DNA from: Phytoseiulus persimilis
Lineage: Eukaryota > Arthropoda > Arachnida > Mesostigmata > Phytoseiidae
Assembly: GCA_037576195.1 (NCBI GenBank)
Contig: CM075103.1
Location: 29,348,723 to 29,412,722, forward strand
Reading direction: 5' to 3'
Length of the DNA: 64,000 bases
Every line of letters begins with the position of its first letter. The stretch's first letter is position 1. Under the pieces are notes generated by a model. It ran no database searches. It was given only the letters and a program-made list of their open reading frames with translations, and was not told where the DNA came from. Positions 30,764 to 42,604 of the stretch are shown here, piece after piece. A program made the position numbers and the translations under genes.

Positions 30764-32671
30764 TATTCGAGGTCGTGACGGTCTAGAATTCATCCAATCG
30801 AGAGTTGATATGATCGATGCAGGTTTGTATAATAGGGGTTTCTCTGTGATTCTCCCGCCGAAACTCCGTACAGCCGACCGTCCTGATAACTTCTGATCGG
30901 ACTTTTCAGACTAGGACAGAACTCACATTATCAAATTCAACAGTCAGATCATTGGCCTCACACACGAGTTGATAGGACTCATAGTAATTCAGAGCCTGGT
31001 GTTGGAAAAGTCGCTGTTCGAGAGCCGCTTTTTAACCGGAGCATCATCATGCATGACTCAAATGCAGGTGACTCGATACAAGAGGATCATTCTCCATGAG
31101 GAAACGTCGAAAAAGTATAGCCGCCCATGCATTCATGGAGTCGGAACAGAGAAATAACTTCCCGCCCCTGCTTGGAACCTCTCTGCGATTTCAAGTCAAG
31201 TCCAGGTCCACATTCCGTCAAATCTCTCGGAGACAGGTCAATCGAGAAACTGTTTCAAACACTGAATTCGTCTGGTTTGAGATCGAATCTTGTGGAAGGG
31301 GACGGAAAGACCTGTCAGTTCGCATCGGAGCGTCTGGGAGTTCTGCCGCAGATGATCATCTCAATTCCGATCTCTCCCCTGAGCTGAGGGTCCAACTTCA
31401 ATTTCTGTGATCATACCTTCCTCAAATGGAACGTGAACTTCAATGACGATTTGCCGCGTGAAACGAGCTGTGCGTCCACTGCACTACTCCTACGTCGCGC
31501 CCAGCTATTTTCGAGAGATTCTCTGAGTCTGGATCCTTGCGAAACGTCTTCGATCTGAGATATTCAAATTCAGGGATTGCCCAGGTCCCCTCTAGGAGCG
31601 AACAAGGCCGATTTCCCATTCGAGGAAACACTTCCTCTGAGGTTCACACGCACGTCTGGGATTGGGGAATCCGGAACGAGCTGTTCTCTCCCGGAGGGGA
31701 CAAAAGGTTGGGAAAGAGTTTCGACGTGCCGACGATTCGACCAGCGAGCGATCGAGGCTTCAGTAGAGGAAAAAAGGTCAACCAGGGGTGGAAGAGCGTC
31801 GATGTGTATTCAGGTCGTCACAAGTCGAGTCGCGTAAGAAACATAGCAGGACGAACGGGCGAAGCCTGAACGAAAGGGCGTGAGCTCCGTCGAACTCTGC
31901 GCAAGAGGGCCGCAGATCCGACGACAGCAGCGAAGCAAACTTTCATTGAAAACGCCCCTTCTGACTGATGCGAGAGTTCAGATCCGCCGTCATTCCGTTC
32001 GCATGACCAGCTAGCTCGGAAGCAGGTCTACAGAAGACTTCAAAGGGCCAGTTCACGTGAAGACGACTTCAGTCAACAGAATGACGCCGCCATCAGCCTC
32101 CGAATCAAAGAGGCGCTGCATCGCTGTATCAAGGTACAAAATGTGTTTCAAGCAGTTGGGTTGATTAAAAAATGACGATGGCAGTCCTTTGGCTGAGGAG
32201 AGAGCTCTGTTCTGCATCGGAATCATTATGTTCACGTCGTATAACTCTGTCCCCTCCCGGTTGTTGGAAAGTTCGGTGAACTGCGATTATCGGGCAGGAA
32301 ACATTGAATATTCAAACCTCCTGTTGCGGAATTGGTGGAGGACGACTTCCCACCGAATCTGAGTTTATAGCGGACTAGCCGGCCTTCGGCCGACTACGCT
32401 TGCTGACCCGTCCCTTGCTTCGGGAGTCTACTGCTTACAGACATACATTGCCTTACATGTAGTGTCATTAGACCTTCGGGAGTGGCCACCGATCATCGCT
32501 AGCATAGAATCGGGGCGATGCGCTTCATGGTTGAGATTCGTATCCCGGTCATACATGTGAGCGAACACAATCTGGCAGTTTTCGACGAGGAGATCGTTTC
32601 TACCCCTTGAATGAGTCAGCATCATTGGTTATCTATCTCCTTATTCGGCTAATCTGCTCATGTTGTCTGTC
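30764..32671. other. Intergenic, unassigned
   Basis: No gene was recognised. Overlapping plus frames at 31096-31410 and 31537-31869 have no motif. Confidence 0.4.
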
Positions 32672-32903
32672 AAAAGTATGGTCAGACCCACCCCGGATTC
32701 ACCTTCCTAGACCCGAAGTCCCGAGAATGTGAACAGATAAATCCCGGTACCGTCTGTTTAGGCTAACGAACGTATGGTAAGATCGACCTCGGAATCCCCT
32801 CCCTAGACGGCGAGAAGTCAGGTTGAATCGATCCTGGGATCAACTCCTTAGGCTCCGGAAAGTATGATCGGATCGACCCCGAAATCACCTCCCCAGACTC
32901 CGA
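32672..32903 (-). repeat. 45-bp tandem array 3 (about five units, inverted)
   Basis: This is the same family as the arrays at 17.9 and 18.6 kb, in opposite orientation. Best units are 32859-32903 and 32814-32858 (45 bp each), then about 32770, 32725 and 32672, where lengths vary from 44 to 53. The minus-strand frame 32978-32763 is open through three units and reads 15-residue repeats: SESGEVISGSIRSYF, PEPKELIPGSIQPDF and SPSREGIPRSILPYV. Confidence 0.8.
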
Positions 32904-33929
32904 TGACGATGAGATGAGGCCTAGGAATCTGGCTGGCGTCATGTCGGGCCGGTGCACCTTATCTTCAGAATTTTTCATGCAGGTGACAGTATGGAGGGGT
33001 TCAGAGTTGGGGTGAATGGCGAGGGGGAGGAGGGGAGGGGTGGCCTATGTCCTATCCGGTGAGCCGCCCTACATTACGCAGTTTGTTCCAAGTCGATCCG
33101 ATCAATACCGGAGAAGTCTATTGAGGACGAACAAAAATACAAACAAACAGACCCTGGATTTTCATATCTATGGATTGAAAAAACAAACAACGAGAATTCT
33201 GAGCTCACCGACAAGGCTTCGAGACAGGCAAACAATGCCCGCCAAGGAACCTCCTCTCGCGGTGGGTTCTACCGTCCTCTGAGTGATGGTAAGATGATGG
33301 TAATCGCTCAGGTGGAAATGAGAGACCCTGTAGGGATTCCTGATTCTGAATCTTCTGGACTCGGGATCAGGCACGTTACTCAGAAAGTTCGAACAGAACG
33401 AAAGCTTGCTACAAGATCGAGCTTCTCGACCTCAATCGAATCCCGCGTTTCTCACTGAGAGCTACGGGTCAAATCCATTGAGTCTGAGAGTTTTCCCACT
33501 CGGGCTCGCGAGAGGAGTGCAAGGGCGAATCGGTGTCTTCCACTCGAATAACGCTCCGTCTCAAGCTGCATGTCGCAATAATTATTGAATCGAGAGAACG
33601 ATCTGAGCCAGACTTGGATCAGTGTGAAGGACCTCCCAGAAACAAGCGCAGCGCAGCTCTATTTGAGTTTCTCAGCGCGCGATCCCGAAGTTGATGTTCG
33701 ACCGTTGAGAATTGAGCCGAGGAGAGTGCTCCCAACGTGACGAAAAGAGAGACACTCAGGATAACTATGAGCCGTATTTAGTCGTCCCGAAAACCTTCCT
33801 TGCTCCTGGCATGCGGCCGGACAAACCAGAGGGGAAACAAGTGTCACCGACATCCCCTACTCAGGACAGGGTAAAATGATATCAAATCCGTCTGGGATCA
33901 CCGCCTCCTGTCTCGCAGTTCCGAGCATG

Positions 33930-34259
33930 TTACCATGGGCTCGCCTCACCCAACTTACTGAGCTCGAGCTTGAACTCACGGAATTCGCCGGCGGAAGTGG
34001 CCGTGTTCCGATCGGGCCAAGTTCCACTTGCAGAGAGAAACGACGAGAGCGGATCCGAACGAAGGTCACGAACCAATTTCTGATATAGCTCGTGAAGAGA
34101 AGCTTCGAGCCCGCTTTCCAAACTTTTCCAACGAGGGAGGTAAACAGCAACAACTTCTTGAGCAGACCGAAAGGGAATTCTAGATCGCTCACTTCCGGGA
34201 GCAAGAGATTCCTCCGCAGGCCCGATGAGCTTGGCGGTGATTTTGAGGGGAATCGACAA
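33930..34259 (-). CDS. Candidate exon, unknown helical protein (weak)
   Basis: The 109-codon minus frame has heptad-like leucine spacing (VVAVYLPRWKSLESGLEASL, then HELYQKLVRDL) and charged C-terminal residues. A donor-like GAA|GTGAGC lies within it at about 34193, so the true exon could be shorter. Another minus frame (34204-33857) overlaps. No known family. Confidence 0.27.
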   Translation of the reverse strand: MSIPLKITAKLIGPAEESLAPGSERSRIPFRSAQEVVAVYLPRWKSLESGLEASLHELYQKLVRDLRSDPLSSFLSASGTWPDRNTATSAGEFREFKLELSKLGEASPW

Positions 34260-34842
34260 TTTTGTCCGCCTCAGATTATCACGGGCGCCTAGTTAGCGAT
34301 GGAGGAAGCAGTCGGCGACAGGAGGGCGATGGAGGCGATTCATTATTCGTGATGGTCGTTGTTCATTCAGCCCAGGTTCTCTGACATCCCTGGCTGACTG
34401 GATCAAATTTCCGATCTATAATTCCAGTTAGGCTCAGACTGAGCTCGTGCCTCTCGAATCACATGCGATCGAGTCGACACGTCGCTCGCAAAGCTGTTGC
34501 TGCTGCACCTCCTCTTCCCGGTACTCCCGCGCCGTCTGAGCTTGCTGAAGTTCCGGCTTAAATTCTTCGTCACCTCAGTGCTCCTTTCCGCGGAATCAGT
34601 CCCAATCCCTACCGAGCGTTTTCGTCTGAGGTGCTCGTGAGTCATTTCGTCGAGTTCCGAGCTGAATCGTTGCCTTTGGTTCCTCCGGGCGAATCACGTG
34701 ACCGGTGGGAATATTTGTGGACAAGGTACGGAGAAACCGTGGGAACGATTCCCGCAGTGGTTCAGATGGATCACGAAGCCCTTCTGAGCGTGAAAATCAG
34801 TGTGACTAATTTCCTCAGCGGGAGATGGAATCGAACGCAAGT

Positions 34843-34857
34843 GGGGGGGGGGGGGGG
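34843..34857 (+). repeat. Poly-G tract, 15 bp
   Basis: Uninterrupted G run. Confidence 0.9.
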
Positions 34858-35615
34858 AGCCACTCCGGAAGGCGGTCGCGCAAGGTTGAGCTGTTGACAC
34901 TCCCGATTTGGATCTCGATTGATCTCGGTCTTCGGAGCGCCTCAGTCGCTGAACCGAGCGCAAACGTCGGCGAAGAAAATAAATTGAGTTCGAATCCTAT
35001 CGCTGGTCTACGTAGCGAACGTCAATGTCCGGAAGGCGGTTGAAGAGGCGATTCTGAAATGCTCCAAACCACGCCATCGCACGACGTGAAAAGCGCGTGT
35101 GGGAATGGATAGCCTTTCGTTTGCCAGCAACCAACAGCCTCCGCGACGCTGACGTGAAATATGTAGTCCGCCCGAACCTTGACCTCGCGGCACTGCTCGG
35201 AGGAAGACACAGGCGGTCGAGAAGAGAGCATTGGGACACTCTTTGAGCCGTTTGTCTTTCGAGTAGGCGCCTACTATTGGTATCGCGAAACGACCTGCTG
35301 TCTCGTGCCGATTCTTCTTCGGCCTCCGATGCGTCTTCCGGTTCGGTCCAGCGACCGGCTTGCAGATACGCAACAGCTAAGTGCGGGGTCATTTGGAAGA
35401 AATTCAACCGTTGGCACACGAGAGATTTCCGATACGGGGGCTCCCGGCGAACCGTAACCGACACTCCTCGTGAGATTAGAAAAGCTCGCGTTCCGAGGCC
35501 CCGATTCCGTCGGCTTGGAAATGGGGCATCCGTCCGAGAAGGAATTATTCGCCGAAGATAGCTTCCTGCAGCACATATCAAGATCGATGCAAACTGTTTC
35601 CGCACCCTCGGAATA

Positions 35616-36391
35616 CAGGGTGTGTCCTCTAAGCTGCAACATTTTCGTGGCCTTTCTGTTTTGGGCTGTATTTCGGTCAAATTTTATCCGATGTGGGAAT
35701 TTTTTTTTTTGATCGAAAGCTCTTGAAGAGACACATCTTTTCGCTCCATTATTTTTGATCATCAGATCAGTGTTGAGTTTTCCAGAGCCTGTCGAAGTTT
35801 TCCTCAATTCAATTCATGGTCCCTGAAAGAACTAACCAGGAAATCGCCGATTCTCAACCGATTTCAAAAATTAAAAAACGGAAAGATTCCCCTCGAACCC
35901 AGCTACAAAACGCTCGCAAGAACGCGCGGATCGGTTGCGAACCGGAGGAACGGTATTCAATACGAGATACCCCAAAATTGAGCCTCCCGGACCCCCTGCC
36001 GACCCCTCCAGTAAAGAACTGCCTGTAACTCCTCAGGGAAGCCGATTTCGGAAATTTCACTGATGGCAAAAGTTTCTTATTTTGAGCCAAACTACCCGGG
36101 AACGAAGTCACCGAGTCGATCCGATAACTTTTTTCTCCACCTCAAAAGTCACTGGGCGCTCATCTCTCGACTTTTGAGGTGGAAAAAAAAGTGAATTGAA
36201 TTGAGGAAAACTTCGACAGGCTCTGGAAAACTCAACACTGATCTGATGATCAAAAATAATGGGGCGAAAAGATGCGTCTCTTCAAGAGCTTTCGATCAAA
36301 AAAAAAATTCCCACATCGGATAAAATTTGACCGAAATACAGCCCAAAACAGAAAGGCCACGAAAATGTTGCAGCTTAGAGGACACACCCTG
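35616..36391. mobile_element. Non-autonomous Tc1/mariner-type element with 200-bp inverted repeats
   Basis: The arms 35616-35816 and 36192-36391 are near-perfect reverse complements beginning CAGGGTGTGTCCTCTAAGCT, with TA on both sides (35614-35615 and 36392-36393). The 375-bp centre has no transposase. It holds a block at about 36030-36105 (AGGGAAGCCGATTTCGG, GATGGCAAAAGTTTCTTA) that matches the subterminal part of the 29.16-kb mariner arm, and a second nested hairpin at 36129-36190. This is probably a deletion derivative of a mariner family related to the 29-kb copy. Confidence 0.9.
36129..36190. repeat. Nested 22-bp hairpin inside the element
   Basis: TTTTTTCTCCACCTCAAAAG (36129) pairs with CTTTTGAGGTGGAAAAAA (to 36190) with one mismatch, loop 18 nt. 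Confidence 0.85.
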
Positions 36392-36393
36392 TA

Positions 36394-38283
36394 TATTCAG
36401 ATCCTCGATCGGACAAATATACGGGAAAGTGCGGGAGAGAGCCGCGGATCGTTTCCCGCCAAACGCCGAGTCCCGACGTGGGACCAAATGCAGAAATGGC
36501 AATAACATCTCATCAGTGACGCCGGACTGGAGGGACAGTTCGGAAACATGAGAATGTTCCTGCGCCTCTCATAACTCGCTGTCCCTCAGGATACCGCTCG
36601 ACCAAAAGGATTCGTGGCCAATGATCGCGACTTCCAACATCTTGAACCCGTTCAGCTGCCAACCCGGTTCCCGGAGCTCAACGCGGAAGCGAATATTGCT
36701 CACCGCTCAATGACATCGGCACCGGTCGCCTTCACAGTTTTTCGGCAGCACGTATCACATCAGGAATTATGTCTCGCCACAGCTTGCATCGAGGGAGCCG
36801 TTCAAATGATCTCGGAGGTCCAATAGGTTATTTCTTTCACTTCGCTCCTTTTCCGTCGTGCCGTTCCACAACGCCGAGCGTAAGGCCTCAGCACGAAATC
36901 AACAGACAATCGGAGAATCTGTATCAGCAGACGAATAAAATAGCAAGAGATTGGTTTTATCCATCTGCGCGAAATGTTTCCCTGTTTGAACCCGAAACTC
37001 TCGAGGGCGCGGTTTTGACATTGAGGTCGGGGCGCGAACCCGGCTAAAAATTTCGGTTTCAATCCCAGTTGATTCCTGATGCGCATACATTTGCAGATGG
37101 CCTTCCGGACTGTGCCAAGTCAGAGCAGTGGCTTTTCACACCGAGGACGGAACCCTTTCAAACGCCAGCATGTAGGAATCCGCAGATTTATCGCTCCGAG
37201 GAACTGGCTACCCAAACGGAAGAGCGAGTCGGCCGCCAACGCGCAGTTTGTTCAGCGATGAGACTCGAGGAAACTGCTCCTTCTTGTCTTGAACCTGTTT
37301 CCGTCTTCGCTAGACCGCTCATGATATCTCTGGTTTCTTTTGGAAGACCCGCATTGGACGAGCAAAAGCATTTGCGCAGCGTAATAAAAGCGTCGCTGGA
37401 ACTTCGGTCGTCGAGGGGGCTTTACGTTTTTGCGCTGATTTCCCTGTGAAAGTTGTTTTGCCTCTGTTGTCGCTCGTTTCGTGCCTCATTGAGCTCCGCT
37501 TTGCCCTAACCGAGTGATAAAAGGGTGAAGCTTTTTTCGGAATAAGTGGGAAACGTTTTCGTTGAGAGTTTGAACTGGTTTGGGAAAGACTCCCCGTAGC
37601 CCGAGACTTGTCAATCTCGACACATCATGGGCCTGCACCTCGGGGCGAATATTTTCTATCTGGAATCGAGTTCTAGGTTTCGGCTCTGAAGGGTTCGCTT
37701 CGATCACCGTCAATTTCGTGAGGGCGGGACGGATGGGGACGTTGTTGGATTTAGCTTCTTACTGTCTCATCGGACCCTCTGAGCGCTTCTTGACTCCCAC
37801 GTTTCCATGCCCTCTCCATGAGGGAAATCAGGAATGCGGCGCCGGGAAATTCGCCGCACAGAACCAATAGTTTCGTGGATGTGAACTGCCGCAGGTCAAC
37901 AATTTGCCTGGTTGGAGGAACTCCGAGTCGACGAAATCACGGGACAGATGCTGGAAATGAATCACCCAGGGAGTCATCGACAGTTTTTCCTCATGGGTTT
38001 CGGAATGAGGATGCGGAACCGCGGTGCCCGTCGGAAGTCGTCCAAGGGCGGTCCGAAAGCTCGTTACAGGAATTGCTTATCGATTGGATCTCGTATTGGG
38101 AACCCTCTCTGCAGTTGGGACAAAAGTTCCGCGGCTAGGAAGACACTCCTGTCGCGCATCGAGTCGACATCATCTGACATGTCGACAACTTCCTCGGCCT
38201 ACGAGTCGTGGAGGCACCCGCAGAAGCAGGAATGACGCGACATGATGGACAGTCGCGGATGTTCACTTCCCCGAGGGGGATTC
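36394..38283. other. Intergenic, unassigned
   Basis: No gene or repeat recognised. Open frames up to 126 codons (37069-37449) have no motif. Confidence 0.4.
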
Positions 38284-39084
38284 TCACGAAATGACGGAAC
38301 TAGCAGTGTAGGACGTCGGACGAGCTGGTTCTAGACAAGCGCGAGACTCGAAAAGCAGCGTGCGAAACCGCATATCTAGAACTGTGGGACCCGAGACAGT
38401 CAACAAACAAATTGTTTCAATTTCAGTCCCGCAGACTTGGTTGACATGCCTCGTTGCATCTGAGAAAAAGCTGCGGTGAGCGTTCAGATCACCATGATGG
38501 TACGGAGCCCGTTCAGAAACGGAGCTCATGGTTGCTGCAAGTCCGTAATGCCCAAAAATCCATCTCCATGTCGCTGACCTCTCCAGCAGGCAATGCAATG
38601 TTCCTGAGCGAGTTTCCGGACCTCTTCGCCCTAGTCCTGGCGACTGCTGAGAGACATCAACAGGATTCGCCGTCGGGCAGCGCCATACGGACAGGGGCAT
38701 CTTCCAGAGGGCGCTCACGAGCTGGCGCTCAACTAATTCACTGCTGTTTGCACAGAGACCCGAGCCAGCCGGAACCTGTTTATCCGCGTGGCTATATTTT
38801 GTGCGGCAGACACACGTGGAGGATAACAGTTCCCATGCCCAACCGTTCGTGCGCTCTTGGGACTCGCTCAATTGAGGAAGCGGTGCCGTCGCTTGTTTGC
38901 CTTCATGCGTCCAAGCTTTGAGTGCAAATAACATCCGTGCTGCTGAACCAAAGCCAACAAAAGGAGAAGCCGGTGCCGGATTGCCGCCCGAAAAGACCCT
39001 GACTCGCGGCAATCTTCCGCAGAGATCAGGTTGCGCCACTCCTCGGCCTGAGAACCCTGTTGACAATAATACAAAACTCTCCAA
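38284..39084 (-). CDS. 266-codon ORF, unknown; possible endonuclease-like motif
   Basis: This is one of the longest uninterrupted frames outside the transposons. Near residue 195 it reads HHGDLNAH, then N..CGTEIETI and SGPTV. The order recalls the GDFNAH...N..G..L...GPT block of the apurinic endonuclease of non-LTR retrotransposons. The match is short, the usual tryptophan after the motif is absent, and nothing else supports it. A 155-codon plus-strand frame overlaps. It may be a relic or chance. Confidence 0.25.
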   Translation of the reverse strand: MESFVLLSTGFSGRGVAQPDLCGRLPRVRVFSGGNPAPASPFVGFGSAARMLFALKAWTHEGKQATAPLPQLSESQERTNGWAWELLSSTCVCRTKYSHADKQVPAGSGLCANSSELVERQLVSALWKMPLSVWRCPTANPVDVSQQSPGLGRRGPETRSGTLHCLLERSATWRWIFGHYGLAATMSSVSERAPYHHGDLNAHRSFFSDATRHVNQVCGTEIETICLLTVSGPTVLDMRFRTLLFESRACLEPARPTSYTASSVIS

Positions 39085-40723
39085 ATCGATCCTCCACGGC
39101 GATGGCCCTCGAAAGTGGCGGTGGAGTTATTCCTGAACTTAGGGGGCTGGATCCGTGACTATGCGGAGTCGTTCCGAATCATCGGGCGGCGAAGAACCCT
39201 TGGTCCCCGCTGTCTGTCGAGGGCCGAGTGGTGGCTAACAGTAGCGTACCAGCATGAGGCTTCACAAGCTGAAGTCTCGTGGTTTTGTAACTTCTTCTGT
39301 TCTGAGAACTCGTCTACTATATCCGAGCCCGTCAGATCCAACTCAGACAGGTTCACAGCCATCATCCTGAGAGGAATCATGAGTCATTCCTGGGATGTCA
39401 GCTCGGGATTCTAATGCCTCGTTTCTCGCGCACAGAAGCCATGTCTGCTCCACCGCCCGGAGAGCTCAACAGGCCGTTGTGAAACGACCGAGTTCCGGAA
39501 GCCGGTCAACCGGGCCGCGGCATCAACCGAGACACGTCGTTCTGAACGAGGTTCTCCTTCGAGATGATCCCGTTCGCTCGGCAGTCTCTGGCACAGATTA
39601 TCTCAATGTCCCGATACGCGGGACTCTGGAGGGTATTTGGGGGAGAAACTCCCCTCTCCCCCTCATTTGTCACCTCTCCACCAGCGCCTGGTAGCAGCAC
39701 CGGCAAGCCTCGTGAAGGGCTGGTTACGCAACTTGTGGCCATCCTTAGAGCTGATTAAGCCGGCCCGATTTCCGGGGGAAAGCTGTTCATCAAAACTGCG
39801 GTGCGTTCAAGTCCAAACAATCGCTTGTGTTCGCGACTTTGATGGAGTACGTCGATGTCAGCCTGGAACATTGCGCTCCTCACAGAGCAGATCGTGAGTA
39901 AATCTTCATCCCGCTGAAACGCAATCATGTTAGGTCGAGGAAAACGTGGCCTAACCCGATTATGTCATCCATTTGCTGTATCTCGGAGCGATCCGGTCCA
40001 AAGCGATGTCGAAAGCAGTTGTGCCAGACGAGCCTACTCATAAGGTGCTGTAGAGGTCCTGTGACTCAACGACGAGCCCCCTGGACCCTCCCGTTCCGCT
40101 GCTGGAATCCAGGAAGATTGGGAGATGCATATTTCTTCTTCTCCGACGTGTTTTCGAGCATCTGGGAGAACTACATAATTTGCGAGCAGCTCTCGACTAC
40201 GGGCCTTCCGTGAAGAAAATGCGAATCAATCCGATGCTGAGAACGGATGAACGATGCTCTGGGGTGCTCGCCCCCCTGCACGTCGGCGGAACTACAATTT
40301 TCGCGTGAGACAAACGGGAGCATCATCCTCGAATATTCTGGCGTAGGGGAAGTCGCGTCGCAGGAATAGCTCCTGAACCAGAGGGTGATTCCCGCTACCG
40401 CTCAGACGGAGCGCGTTTCGGGCGCTGTACTGGAGATCTTTTATAGCACTTGATCAAACCTCCCGAATAATGCCTCGGAGCTGCTATTTGCGAGTGGTCA
40501 AGCACGCCCCGGTGCTCTCTGAGTGGTCCGTTACAAGTGTATCTATGCTTGCCGGATTTTTTTTAGGCTTCCAACAAAGTCAGGCATTTGTTCAATGTGA
40601 CACAGCCAAACATCAAAGGATTCATCATGCGATACTCGAGGGAGTTCTGCACATATAGAGCAGACGAGCTAAGCAGCTAACACGTACACACGATACTCAC
40701 TTACACCGTCCAGGCCGGCTGGG
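39085..40723. other. Intergenic, unassigned
   Basis: No recognisable gene. A donor-like GATC|GTGAGTAA lies near 39893 with no clear exon. Confidence 0.4.
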
Positions 40724-41200
40724 ATGGAAATGAACGTTCACGCACACACGTATCTCGTCCGTCAAGTTCGACAGAGCAGGCATGGGGGTTCGCATTTGGC
40801 TCTTGACACTCTTTTGTATAGGTTCATTACCTTGTCTTATTTCCTCCTCCTTCCAGCACCGTTCGTGGATTTCCGCCTACATCCACATCCGCCACCGGAT
40901 ACGGCTTGCGAATTGACTGAACAGTTTTGTTTTTCTTTCCGTGGGTATAGTTCGAGACGAGATCATCGAACCTCGAGTTCTGATACTCGGAACCGGGGCT
41001 GCTATTTCCAGCCGCTTCACGGAAGGGAAAAAATTCTTTCAGTGTGGAGTGTTTTCGCGGCTGAATACGGACGTTTCGAGTGGTCGATTCCTGGAATGAA
41101 TTATGGGGATTCGGGTCTCGCGTTAGACTCCGAAATATTGGGGTTTTGGTCCAGCACAATTCCTCTCACAAATGCGAATTTCGCTCCGGAGCGCCGATGA
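40724..41200 (+). CDS. Candidate ORF, 158 residues, unknown (weak)
   Basis: The frame opens with ATG in a fair context (GGGATGG). Around residues 30-50 there is a hydrophobic stretch (YRFITLSYFLLLPAPF) followed by a Pro/His segment, a few cysteines and a mixed C-terminus. It could be a single-pass membrane protein. The antisense frame 41159-40827 is also open, so coding is uncertain. Confidence 0.25.
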   Translation: MEMNVHAHTYLVRQVRQSRHGGSHLALDTLLYRFITLSYFLLLPAPFVDFRLHPHPPPDTACELTEQFCFSFRGYSSRRDHRTSSSDTRNRGCYFQPLHGREKILSVWSVFAAEYGRFEWSIPGMNYGDSGLALDSEILGFWSSTIPLTNANFAPERR

Positions 41201-42140
41201 GCCGCCTCTAGAAGAGGTCGGACAGCAGAAGTGGTACCGTATGAAAAATGACTTTGACTAGTCGGATATGAACTGCCGGCTAGAAATGTGAGGAAGGAGG
41301 AGGCCTTCGATTGTTTCAACGCTCTGCCGCCATCCAGACTAGCGGCGCCGCAGCCAGGCGTCTCAGGTCGGTCGCTGGTCGCTGAAACAAGGTGCCGTAG
41401 CGATCCGTTCCGATATTCGTCTCAAGAGAATGTGACTCCTGTAAATCAATCCAAAATGAGAGCGTCGACGGCAGAGAACGAACCAGCCTCCTCCCACTCA
41501 TAAAATTCGAGATTGGGCGGAGCGAACGTCAGTGTTCTGTGTAGATCACTCATACCACTTAACTGACCCGTGGTTCAGAAGAATCGTGGAACCCTCATGA
41601 AACCATCAATCGTTTCGTCCAATGCTCGGAGGAACGTCCGGGAAAATATCGCGGACAGGGTGGACGCAGGTTTCCAATCACTCGATCTGGGTAGCGACTT
41701 CCAGGATGTCTATTCCCCTCAGTACGGTCACCTATGAGTGGCCGAACTTGGTCGCCCTTTTATTGGACGTGTCATTGCCAGCCTATGGCCGGATGGAGAC
41801 GTGTCAATACCCGCAGGTCACGTGAGAGACTGGGATCGCTGGTTTCTGGCGAACCAAACCTGGCTGCGATCACTTCGGGGACGGATCTGGTACATGGGAA
41901 GAGCGTATCCATTATGGAGAGGGAAGGACATCAAGGAGTGCGTTCTAGGTCAAGTCGGCGTGCCGACTATTGCCTGATACAGAGCATCGCAACAGGGATA
42001 ATGCGCCCCCGGAATTTCTGAAGTGTGAGAAACCATGATTTCAGGAAAAGAAGCGTCAGGCTAACGATGCATCTCGAGTGTAGCTCTCTTCTATAGCATC
42101 TCTTCATGATGAATGCTGAATTCGTGCTCAGGGATTCGAG
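41201..42140. other. Intergenic, unassigned
   Basis: Nothing recognised. Confidence 0.4.
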
Positions 42141-42431
42141 GTGACATTCGCCTCCGCTAGTCCACCCTTCTGGATACTGCTACTGGAACAATCCCGCAAT
42201 TTTTTCTCGACAGCGGAGCAGGTATGTGAACTCTGTGATGAAGGAAGGGGTTCGAGGGGTTTGATACGCGAAAGATCACCAGACTCGCAGAGACGTTTTT
42301 CTGTTCCGCCACAAGCCACACTGGACTCATTCATGGTCGGTAATCGTCCTGAGAAAGAGTCCATTCGGGTCGGAGGAAACCAGATATGCACGAGAGCGGT
42401 ATTATCTTCAACCAAACGCTCAGACGCTGAG
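42141..42431 (+). CDS. Possible exon ending at a strong splice donor (weak)
   Basis: The open frame ends at GAG|GTAAGTAG (intron from 42432), the best-matching GTAAGT donor seen in an open frame. An acceptor-like TTTTTTCTCGACAG near 42215 could start the exon inside this frame. The encoded segment (SFMVGNRPEKESIRVGGNQI) matches no family I know. An antisense frame overlaps. Confidence 0.22.
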
Positions 42432-42590
42432 GTAAGTAGAGTTGCCCGAGCGTAACACCTGAGACAGGAGCGACGGGGTGTAAGGAGCGAAATTCGCTCC
42501 TCTGGAGCATCTAAAATTTCCACAGTGCGGCGCGGGCCATCGCTGTCTCAAATTCATATCCCTTCACATGAGATCCTCTCCATGGGTAAC

Positions 42591-42604
42591 TCTCTCTCTC
42601 TCTC
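42591..42604 (+). repeat. (TC)7 microsatellite
   Basis: Short perfect TC run. Confidence 0.7.

Larger units (their letters stand above)
32904..35615. other. Intergenic, unassigned
   Basis: It contains the G15 tract at 34843 and the candidate exon at 33930-34259. Long antisense frames near 35 kb run partly into the inverted repeat of the next element and are not genes. Confidence 0.35.

Noticed and set aside
34997..35680. 227-codon minus-strand ORF
   Set aside because: Its first residues are the translated inverted repeat of the 35.6-kb element and the rest has no motif, so it is a chance read-through.
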